Origin: Ktedonobacter racemifer
GTDB taxonomy: Bacteria; Chloroflexota; DTOL01; JACQYG01
Direction: 5' to 3'
DNA length: 5,478 nucleotides
NCBI GenBank assembly: GCA_020723545.1
Contig: DYIS01000070.1
Coordinates: 4,712 to 10,189 of the forward strand
Shown here in pieces: positions 1 through 4,807 of this stretch. Below the pieces are notes generated by a model. The model saw only the letters and a program-made list of their open reading frames with translations. It made no database searches and was not told where the DNA came from. The position numbers and the translations under genes are program-made. Position 1 is the first letter of the stretch. Each line of letters begins with the position of its first letter.

Positions 1-628
1 GTTGACTTGGGATCCGTTTTTGCGGACAACACGGGGCGTCGGCCCGGCGGGCGGCCTCCCAGAGATGCGCTGCCGCTGAGGGCGGGGACCTCCGTGCCAG
101 GAGCAACCCCAGGTAATAATGTGCTTCCTGGGCCTCATAGGTTTCCTGGTGCCTGGCGAACAGGTCTTGAAATTCCTTCTCCGCCAGGTCCAGTTGGCCC
201 CGGTCAAAGTAGAATCTGGCTATCCTGCCGCACGCCTGGGGCAAGCCCGGTGGTGCCTTGCAAGGCACACGCCACCTGGCGACGGCTTCGGGCCCGTTGC
301 CCACCTGAGCCTCCAGATCGCCCAGAAGCAGGTTTCCCTGAGGGCCCGTGGCATTCCGGGCGATGGTCCATCCCAGTTGCTGCCGGGCAAGACCGAAATC
401 CTTTCTCGCCAGGTATGCCTCAGCCAATCTAAGGTGGACGCTATTTAGGTCGCCACGCTCCAGGGCTGCCTGAAAGGAGAGCACCGCCCGGCTATACTCT
501 TTTCGGGAAAGATAGAGCACCCCGGTCTGGAAGAAGGGGGCTCCGGAGGCCTCGCTGGAGGTAACGCTGATCAGGAGCAGCAGTGCGAGGAAGGCCGCTT
601 TCTTTATTAGTGAAGCGAGCTGGACCAT
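1..628 (-). CDS. Secreted tetratricopeptide-repeat protein, partial (3' end outside window)
   Basis: Reading leftward from the ATG at 628, the frame stays open for 209 codons to the window edge, so the C-terminus is missing. Residues 1-30 look like a Sec signal peptide: KK at 9-10, a hydrophobic core at 11-22 (AAFLALLLLISV), and possible signal peptidase I sites after Ala27 or Ala30. There is no lipobox cysteine. From residue 31, helical pairs of about 34 residues resemble TPRs: 32-60 (GVLYLSRKEYSRAVLSFQAA, good match), 61-93 (LRLAEAYLARKDFGLARQQL), about 97-120, 131-160 (ARFYFDRGQLDLAEKEF) and 165-197 (HYYLGLLLARR). The third unit is degenerate and followed by PCKAPPGLPQACG. Cysteines are at 123, 133, 200 and 201. 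GAGGT at 638-634 lies 6 nt before the ATG, and an in-frame TAA lies just upstream, which fixes the start. TPR domains bind proteins or peptides, so an extracytoplasmic scaffold role is inferred; the specific partner is unknown. It is transcribed divergently from the DedA gene. Confidence 0.85.
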   Translation of the reverse strand, partial: MVQLASLIKKAAFLALLLLISVTSSEASGAPFFQTGVLYLSRKEYSRAVLSFQAALERGDLNSVHLRLAEAYLARKDFGLARQQLGWTIARNATGPQGNLLLGDLEAQVGNGPEAVARWRVPCKAPPGLPQACGRIARFYFDRGQLDLAEKEFQDLFARHQETYEAQEAHYYLGLLLARRSPPSAAAHLWEAARRADAPCCPQKRIPSQ

Positions 629-633
629 GGCAT

Positions 634-638
634 ACCTC
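634..638 (-). promoter_or_regulatory. Ribosome binding site of the TPR gene
   Basis: GAGGT on the minus strand, with six bases between GAGG and the ATG at 628. It decides the start over another ATG at 633, which is in a different frame and reaches a stop after eight codons. Confidence 0.6.
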
Positions 639-643
639 GGGAG

Positions 644-665
644 GTTTCTTTAAGATTAAAGAAAC
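644..665. promoter_or_regulatory. Perfect 10-bp inverted repeat, probable operator between divergent genes
   Basis: The left arm GTTTCTTTAA (644-653) and right arm TTAAAGAAAC (656-665) are exact reverse complements separated by GA. It is A+T-rich inside a G+C-rich region. Its right end is 4 bp upstream of the -35 box of the DedA promoter, so its centre is about 50 bp upstream of the expected transcription start, a usual position for an activator site. On the other strand it ends 5 bp before the TPR gene's ribosome binding site, where it would form a hairpin in the leader if transcription starts further upstream. A dimeric regulator site is the best reading; an RNA hairpin in the TPR leader is the alternative. 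No adjacent regulator gene is visible. Confidence 0.55.
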
Positions 666-669
666 TGCC

Positions 670-698
670 TTGACCGGGACGGCTAAACCCGGTATAAT
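670..698 (+). promoter_or_regulatory. Sigma-70-type promoter for the DedA gene
   Basis: TTGACC (670-675, five of six consensus bases) is followed by a 17-bp spacer and TATAAT (693-698, perfect). Transcription should start near 704-706, giving a leader of about 38 nt before the TTG at 743. This is a near-consensus housekeeping promoter, so strong basal expression is expected unless the flanking symmetric elements are operators. Confidence 0.8.
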
Positions 699-703
699 AC
701 CGG
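689..703. promoter_or_regulatory. 15-bp perfect palindrome centred on the -10 box
   Basis: CCGGTAT (689-695) and ATACCGG (697-703) are exact reverse complements around A696, so TATAAT on the plus strand becomes TATTAT on the minus strand. The element covers the -10 region and the approach to the start site. It may be a repressor operator that blocks promoter melting, or a two-way -10 element serving both divergent genes. Confidence 0.5.
693..698 (-). promoter_or_regulatory. Candidate -10 box for the TPR gene (weak)
   Basis: TATTAT on the minus strand matches five of six -10 consensus bases, but no convincing -35 hexamer lies 16-18 bp upstream of it (plus-strand positions about 715-722). A second candidate, TTTAAT at 660-655, also five of six, lies inside the inverted repeat and again lacks a good -35. 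The TPR gene needs a promoter in this gap, but I cannot decide which box is used. Confidence 0.25.
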
Positions 704-715
704 CGTTTTGCGCCG
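701..715 (+). other. Small hairpin at the 5' end of the DedA transcript
   Basis: CGGCG (701-705) can pair with CGCCG (711-715) around a TTTTG loop. It sits at or just after the predicted start site. It may protect the 5' end of the mRNA or arise from base composition. There is no T-tract after it, so it is not a terminator. Confidence 0.3.
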
Positions 716-731
716 TCTTCGCCGGCGGCAT

Positions 732-737
732 AGGAGG
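732..737 (+). promoter_or_regulatory. Ribosome binding site of the DedA gene
   Basis: AGGAGG, a perfect Shine-Dalgarno core, ends 5 nt before the TTG at 743. It supports the TTG start; the first in-frame ATG codes for residue 28, inside the first hydrophobic segment, and would be too late. Confidence 0.8.
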
Positions 738-742
738 CTCCG

Positions 743-1423
743 TTGGAGTTCATCGAAGCACAGATCGTGGCTTTTTTGCAGAGCCTTTTCGATGCAGTGG
801 GATGGACCGGCGTGGTGATCGCCATGGCCATCGAGAGTGCCTGCGTGCCCTTGCCCAGCGAGGTCACCATGCCCCTCTCGGGCTGGATGCTCGTGAAAAA
901 CAAAGACCTGCCAGTGGTGTATACGCTCATGGCGGGCTTTTACGGTGCCTTGGGCAACGTGATCGGGTCACTGATGGCCTATTGGGCTGGTGCAGCGGGA
1001 GGAAGGCCCTTTATTCTGAAGTACGGCCGCTATATCCTGGTCTCGAAGCACGACCTGGATCTGGCCGACCGCTGGTTCGCCCGGTATGGCGACCCAGCCA
1101 TCTTCTTCTCGCGGCTATTGCCGGTGGTCCGCACCTTCATCTCCTTCCCGGCGGGCATCGCCCGCATGAACGTGCCGAAGTTTGTGCTGTATAGCTTTCT
1201 GGGTTCCTTTCTCTGGTCCCTGGGCCTGGCCTACGCCGGCTACGTGGCTGGTGAGCACTGGGAGGAGATCCGCCGCTGGATGCGCCCCTTCGACATCCCC
1301 ATAGGCATCGGGCTGCTGGTACTCATAGGGCTCTTCGTCTACCGCCACCTCAAGGCAAACCGTGGGCGGGAGCTGGAACCGACAGTAACCACTCCTGATC
1401 CGCCCATCCCCCCAAACCCCTAA
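743..1423 (+). CDS. DedA-family integral membrane protein (VTT/SNARE-associated domain)
   Basis: 226 residues, a usual DedA length, starting at TTG behind a perfect ribosome binding site. Family hallmarks are in order: IESACVPLPSE (30-40), the glycine-rich stretch GFYGALGNVIGSLMAYWAG (65-83), FFSRLLPVVRTFISFPAGIARM (121-142), and hydrophobic segments near 145-169 and 185-200. Glu31 and Glu40 sit where E. coli YqjA has its essential Glu39 and Asp51; Arg124 and Arg130 have the same six-residue spacing as its essential Arg130 and Arg136. DedA proteins act in the cytoplasmic membrane in lipid-carrier recycling and membrane homeostasis, and some members translocate undecaprenyl phosphate or phospholipid; which substrate this one uses cannot be read from sequence. 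The last 16 residues are a Pro/Thr-rich tail (PTVTTPDPPIPPNP) beyond the conserved domain. It is monocistronic, with its own promoter and terminator. Confidence 0.93.
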   Translation: MEFIEAQIVAFLQSLFDAVGWTGVVIAMAIESACVPLPSEVTMPLSGWMLVKNKDLPVVYTLMAGFYGALGNVIGSLMAYWAGAAGGRPFILKYGRYILVSKHDLDLADRWFARYGDPAIFFSRLLPVVRTFISFPAGIARMNVPKFVLYSFLGSFLWSLGLAYAGYVAGEHWEEIRRWMRPFDIPIGIGLLVLIGLFVYRHLKANRGRELEPTVTTPDPPIPPNP

Positions 1424-1430
1424 GTGGGGT
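1416..1430 (+). repeat. Short hairpin with the DedA stop codon in its loop, within a C/G-run repeat
   Basis: ACCCC (1416-1420) pairs with GGGGT (1426-1430), and the TAA stop lies in the five-base loop. The surrounding 1405-1440 stretch has C runs on the left (CATCCCCCC, ACCCC) and G runs on the right (GGGGTAAGAGGGGTG), forming a longer imperfect inverted repeat. It has no T-tract. It may be an interspersed palindromic repeat that added the proline-rich tail to the protein. Confidence 0.35.
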
Positions 1431-1452
1431 AAGAGGGGTGCTGAAAGCAATG

Positions 1453-1480
1453 AAGGCCCAGGGCTCCCCTGGGTCTTTTT
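1453..1480 (+). terminator. Intrinsic terminator of the DedA gene
   Basis: The stem has arms 1453-1463 and 1467-1477, about 11 bp with one G-T pair and a CTC loop. It is followed by an uninterrupted T run at 1476-1480, part of which also closes the stem base. The hairpin is 30 nt after the DedA stop codon. On the minus strand it lies 11 nt beyond the MFS stop codon, but the trailing bases there are CTTCATTGC, a poor T-tract, so it is at best a weak terminator for the convergent operon. Confidence 0.8.
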
Positions 1481-1487
1481 GTTAATG

Positions 1488-2768
1488 TCAAGCTCTCCTC
1501 TTCTCGCGGACCTTGACCAACAGCACCGTGCCCGCCAGATAGCATAAGGAGGCGGTGAGGAAGAGCGCCGCGTACCCCAATCCCGGCCCCTGGGCATTGA
1601 AGAAGTCCCGAAGCGGGCCGCCCAGGCCGGCGACCACCCCGGCACCGGCGGTGGCCAGGTTGGATATGCCCAGATAACGCCCCCCTTCCCCAGGCGGGAT
1701 CAGGTCGATGGCCAGAGCCCAGTTGACGCTCAGGAAGATGCCGATGGAGAGGCCGATGATGCCGCCGTAGGCCAGGACATCCATGACCCCGATGCCGAAG
1801 ACGGTGAAGAGCGCCCGACCCTGGGCGAAGAGGAGCAGAAAGCTGCCCAGGGCTCCCAGGAGGCCCGAAAAGGCCACCAGATTCTTCTTGCCCAGTTTGT
1901 CAGAGATGGCGCCGGCGGGGTAGACCACGAACATAATGGCTATGGCGATGACCGCCAGGAGATCTCCGGTGACCGCTACCGGGTTCGGCACCTTGACCAC
2001 GTCGGCCAGGAACCACTGGGCGTAGTTCCGCACCAGGTTTACGCCGGTGAGGATAAAGAGTCGAGAGACCAGTAGCCAGGCGAAGTCGGGATAGTGATTC
2101 AAATCAACGTTAAAGGTGCCCAGGACAGTCTCGCGGACGGACTCCCCCGGAGCCTTGGTGAGAGGGGCCTCCTTAATCCCAAAAATGGTGATGAGCATGG
2201 TGAGGATCAATATCGCCATGATGGAGCCGAAGGTCAGCCAGAGCCACCAGGGGTCCCCGGTGCGGCTGTATGGGTCGAACATGGCGCTTATAGCCTTGGA
2301 GCAGACAATGATGCCCAGGATCTCCAGCAGTTGTTTAGCCCCGGAGGCAGCGCCGCGCTTCTCCTCAGGTACCAGATCGGGGATCAGGCCCTGGTATGGC
2401 CCGTGGGCGACGTTGGACGTGAATTGCAGCAGAAAGTAGCAGAGGAATAGCACCCAGTAGCTCCCCGATAGGGCCATTCCGATCAGGAAGATCAGGTCGA
2501 AGAGGGTGCCGGACAGTATGAAGGGCCTACGACGGCCCCAGCGGAAGGTAGCGCGGTCGCTGATGGCGCCGCTCACCGGCTGGATGATGATGGCCAGTAT
2601 CAGTCCCACCGAGGTCAGGAGGCCCAGGTAGGTGCCCTTGAACTCCTGGCCCACCAGATTCGCCACCAGGACCGGCAATATTATGGGCCCCAATCCATTC
2701 CAAAGGTACGATAGGGCAAACCAGTAGGCATTTAGGGCAGTGTAGCCCCAGAGGCCGAATCCCGGCAC
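1488..2768 (-). CDS. MFS transporter, SLC45/sucrose-symporter-like
   Basis: 426 residues with about twelve hydrophobic segments, full length for the major facilitator superfamily. The loop after TM2 carries GAISDRATFRWGRRRPF (67-83), the form of MFS motif A typical of SLC45/plant sucrose carriers and related glycoside symporters. After TM4 comes NVAHGPYQGLIPDLVPEEKRGAASG (119-143), also typical of that group. The C-terminal half repeats the pattern with PAGAISDKLGKKN (284-296) and NWALAIDLIPPGEGGRYLGISN (349-370). It probably works as a cation-coupled carrier in the cytoplasmic membrane. A sugar or glycoside substrate is suggested by the family, but bacterial members are mostly uncharacterised. 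The start is GTG at 2768, with GAGGGAG 6 nt upstream; no better in-frame start lies between it and the end of the cyclase gene 35 bp away. It is the last gene of the apparent operon. Confidence 0.88.
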   Translation of the reverse strand: MPGFGLWGYTALNAYWFALSYLWNGLGPIILPVLVANLVGQEFKGTYLGLLTSVGLILAIIIQPVSGAISDRATFRWGRRRPFILSGTLFDLIFLIGMALSGSYWVLFLCYFLLQFTSNVAHGPYQGLIPDLVPEEKRGAASGAKQLLEILGIIVCSKAISAMFDPYSRTGDPWWLWLTFGSIMAILILTMLITIFGIKEAPLTKAPGESVRETVLGTFNVDLNHYPDFAWLLVSRLFILTGVNLVRNYAQWFLADVVKVPNPVAVTGDLLAVIAIAIMFVVYPAGAISDKLGKKNLVAFSGLLGALGSFLLLFAQGRALFTVFGIGVMDVLAYGGIIGLSIGIFLSVNWALAIDLIPPGEGGRYLGISNLATAGAGVVAGLGGPLRDFFNAQGPGLGYAALFLTASLCYLAGTVLLVKVREKRRA

Positions 2769-2774
2769 GATCTT

Positions 2775-2781
2775 CTCCCTC
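2775..2781 (-). promoter_or_regulatory. Ribosome binding site of the MFS gene
   Basis: GAGGGAG on the minus strand with a 6-nt spacer to the GTG at 2768. It supports the GTG start and independent translation of the MFS gene within the operon. Confidence 0.65.
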
Positions 2782-2803
2782 TCGATCTGGTCGGCTGGCG
2801 ATC

Positions 2804-4807
2804 CTATGATATTGGACTGGCCACGTGGATCTGGTTGCGGCCCGCGATCTTGGCCGCGTAGAGGGCCCGGTCGGCCTGGTCGATAAGCGCCACGGGGGAC
2901 TGAGCCGAGTCGGGAAAGGTGGCGACCCCCTGGCTGACGGTGAGCGTCGTCGGCAGGTCACCTTGTGGAGAGGCGAAGGGGGTATTCTCCACCGCATCTC
3001 TGACGCGTTCGGCCACGGCCTGAGCATCGGAAACGCTGGCCTGGGGCAGGATGATAGCGAATTCGTCCCCCCCGTATCGCCCAACGATGTCCACGCTGCG
3101 CACCCTGGCGCTGATAAGCTTGGCCACCATCTTCAAGACCTCATCGCCCGCCAAGTGGCCGTAGTGGTCGTTGAATTCCTTGAATTGATCCAGGTCCAGC
3201 ATGATGAACGAAACCGGGTGGTGATAGCGTTTGCTTCGTTCCAGCTCCCTGACCAATTGCTCGTGAAGGTAATCGTGGTTATATACCTGGGTCACGCCGT
3301 CGCGGATAGCCTGATCACGAATGCGCTCGTGTAGCCGGGTGTTTTCGATGACCATGGCGACCTGGCTGGCCACGGTGGAAAAGATCCGTAGGCTGTCTTC
3401 GTCAAAGGCATCGGGCTTGTAGCTTTGGATGGACATCACGCCTACCAGCTTTTCCTTCAGCATCAACGGAACGCCCAGCCAGGAACGCACCGGCTGGCCG
3501 ACGGTGACGAAGCTAGCGGGCAAGCGGTCTTTTTCTAACTCCAGGTCCCGGATCAACAGCGGCTCCCGGGACCTGACGATCCAGCCGGTGAGCCCGGAGT
3601 TTTCGTCCAAAGAGATGGTGAAGCGGTCGCGGTGCTCGCCCCTGTCCACGAAGATCTCGAAGTGTAGCTTCTGCTCCAGCTCATCGTAGATGGCGATATA
3701 GAATGTAGAGATGCCCATGAACTGGCTGATCTGCTCGTAGATACTCGTCAAGGCCTCGTGGAAGTTAAGGCTGGAGGTGGCTGCTATTCCCACTTGGTAA
3801 AGGCCAGCCATCTCCTCGGCCCGCTGCCTCAACGCCTGGTTGGATATAGAGAGCTCCTGTGTCCGCTGCCGGACCTGGTCCATGAGCATGCGGTTCCAGG
3901 CATAGATGATAAGGGCGCTGGCCAAGGTGATGGCCAGCAGCACCAGGGCCAGGGTAAGAAAGGTTGAGGGCAGGGTGGATCGACTTTGAATAACCTGGCC
4001 GAACCATTTGTGATCGATGTTTTGCTTTATCCCTTTCCGCTCTACGCTTTCCAGGCCGATGTTGAGGATGCGCAAGAGTACCTGGTCGCCTTTGCGGACG
4101 GCGGGGCCATAGCCGGCCGGCGCGATGGGCTCACCCACCATCTTGACCTGGTTCATTGCCCTCTTTCGCTGGAAGAGATAAAGGCCGGCGAAACGGTTCC
4201 CCACGAAGGCGTCGGCCTCTCCAGCCAGGAGCTGATCGGCCGCTGCCGACTGATTTTCGACCAAGAGCAAGTGGACCTCCGGCCGAGTCTTGAGCAGGTC
4301 GTGGGCGAAATCCCCCCTTTGCACTGCCACCACATGCCCGGCCAGGTCGGGCAGATCGGTGATGTCGTAGCGGTCGCTTTTAACGAAGATGGCCTGGGAG
4401 GTGGTCAGGTAGGGCTGTGCAAAGGCGTATGTTTTTTCTCGTTCCGAGGTATACTTTATCCCCTGTAGCGCGTCCACTCGGCCTTGCCTTAGGGCCTCCA
4501 GGGCCTCGGCCCAGGGCATGGGCACCAGCCGCGCGTCGACGCCCAACTCCAGCCCCAGCGCCCGCACCATGTCCACGTTGAAGCCGCGATACTCGCCGTT
4601 CTCGGCCACATACTCGAAGGGCGGGTAGTTGTTGTCCCCGGCGAACACCAGCTCGCCTTTGTTCCGCAGCCATTGGCGCTCTTCCGGGCTCAGGCTGTCC
4701 CGGGGTCTCGGCTGGATGAGCAGCAGATACACTTCCAGGGCGACCAGGGCGATGCCGAAGCCGACCAGTAGGATTAACCCGGCACGCTCTCTTACTTTTT
4801 GCATCAT
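2804..4807 (-). CDS. Membrane diguanylate cyclase with periplasmic solute-binding (SBP_bac_3), GAF and GGDEF domains
   Basis: 667 residues. Order: TM1 (about 11-31); extracytoplasmic family-3 solute-binding domain (about 50-270) with NNYPPFEYV (59-67), WAEALEALRQGRVDALQG (99-116), TSER (120-123) and FAQPYL (129-134); TM2 (about 281-304); a linking helix or coiled coil (305-340); GAF domain (about 340-492); GGDEF domain (about 500-662). The GGDEF signature is intact at 579-583 in GRYGGDEFAIILP. Metal-binding Asp538 is in IMLDLDQFKEFND, and the inhibitory RxxD site is present as R570-S-V-D573, five residues before GGDEF. It should therefore make cyclic-di-GMP from two GTP with product feedback, in response to an external ligand and possibly an internal GAF ligand. 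Arg123 matches the carboxylate-binding Arg of amino-acid binding proteins, but Asn204 stands where they have the amino-group-binding Asp. No EAL domain. The ATG overlaps the upstream hydrolase stop, with a weak GGTGG site (4816-4812). Met2 at 4804 has the better spacing, so either may be used. Confidence 0.93.
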   Translation of the reverse strand: MMQKVRERAGLILLVGFGIALVALEVYLLLIQPRPRDSLSPEERQWLRNKGELVFAGDNNYPPFEYVAENGEYRGFNVDMVRALGLELGVDARLVPMPWAEALEALRQGRVDALQGIKYTSEREKTYAFAQPYLTTSQAIFVKSDRYDITDLPDLAGHVVAVQRGDFAHDLLKTRPEVHLLLVENQSAAADQLLAGEADAFVGNRFAGLYLFQRKRAMNQVKMVGEPIAPAGYGPAVRKGDQVLLRILNIGLESVERKGIKQNIDHKWFGQVIQSRSTLPSTFLTLALVLLAITLASALIIYAWNRMLMDQVRQRTQELSISNQALRQRAEEMAGLYQVGIAATSSLNFHEALTSIYEQISQFMGISTFYIAIYDELEQKLHFEIFVDRGEHRDRFTISLDENSGLTGWIVRSREPLLIRDLELEKDRLPASFVTVGQPVRSWLGVPLMLKEKLVGVMSIQSYKPDAFDEDSLRIFSTVASQVAMVIENTRLHERIRDQAIRDGVTQVYNHDYLHEQLVRELERSKRYHHPVSFIMLDLDQFKEFNDHYGHLAGDEVLKMVAKLISARVRSVDIVGRYGGDEFAIILPQASVSDAQAVAERVRDAVENTPFASPQGDLPTTLTVSQGVATFPDSAQSPVALIDQADRALYAAKIAGRNQIHVASPIS
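4804..4807 (-). promoter_or_regulatory. ATGA stop/start overlap coupling hydrolase and cyclase
   Basis: The hydrolase TGA (4806-4804) overlaps the cyclase ATG (4807-4805) by sharing ATGA. This arrangement typically gives translational coupling by re-initiating ribosomes, consistent with the weak ribosome binding site of the cyclase. Confidence 0.8.

Noticed and set aside
7..448. Two overlapping plus-strand open frames (7-432 and 119-448).
   Set aside because: They lie opposite the TPR gene, which has a signal peptide, repeats and a ribosome binding site; their translations are Pro/Gly/Arg-rich with no recognisable domain.
583..1194. Plus-strand open frame running through the divergent promoter into the DedA gene.
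   Set aside because: It would begin inside the TPR coding region, span the promoter and read DedA out of frame; the product has no domain features.
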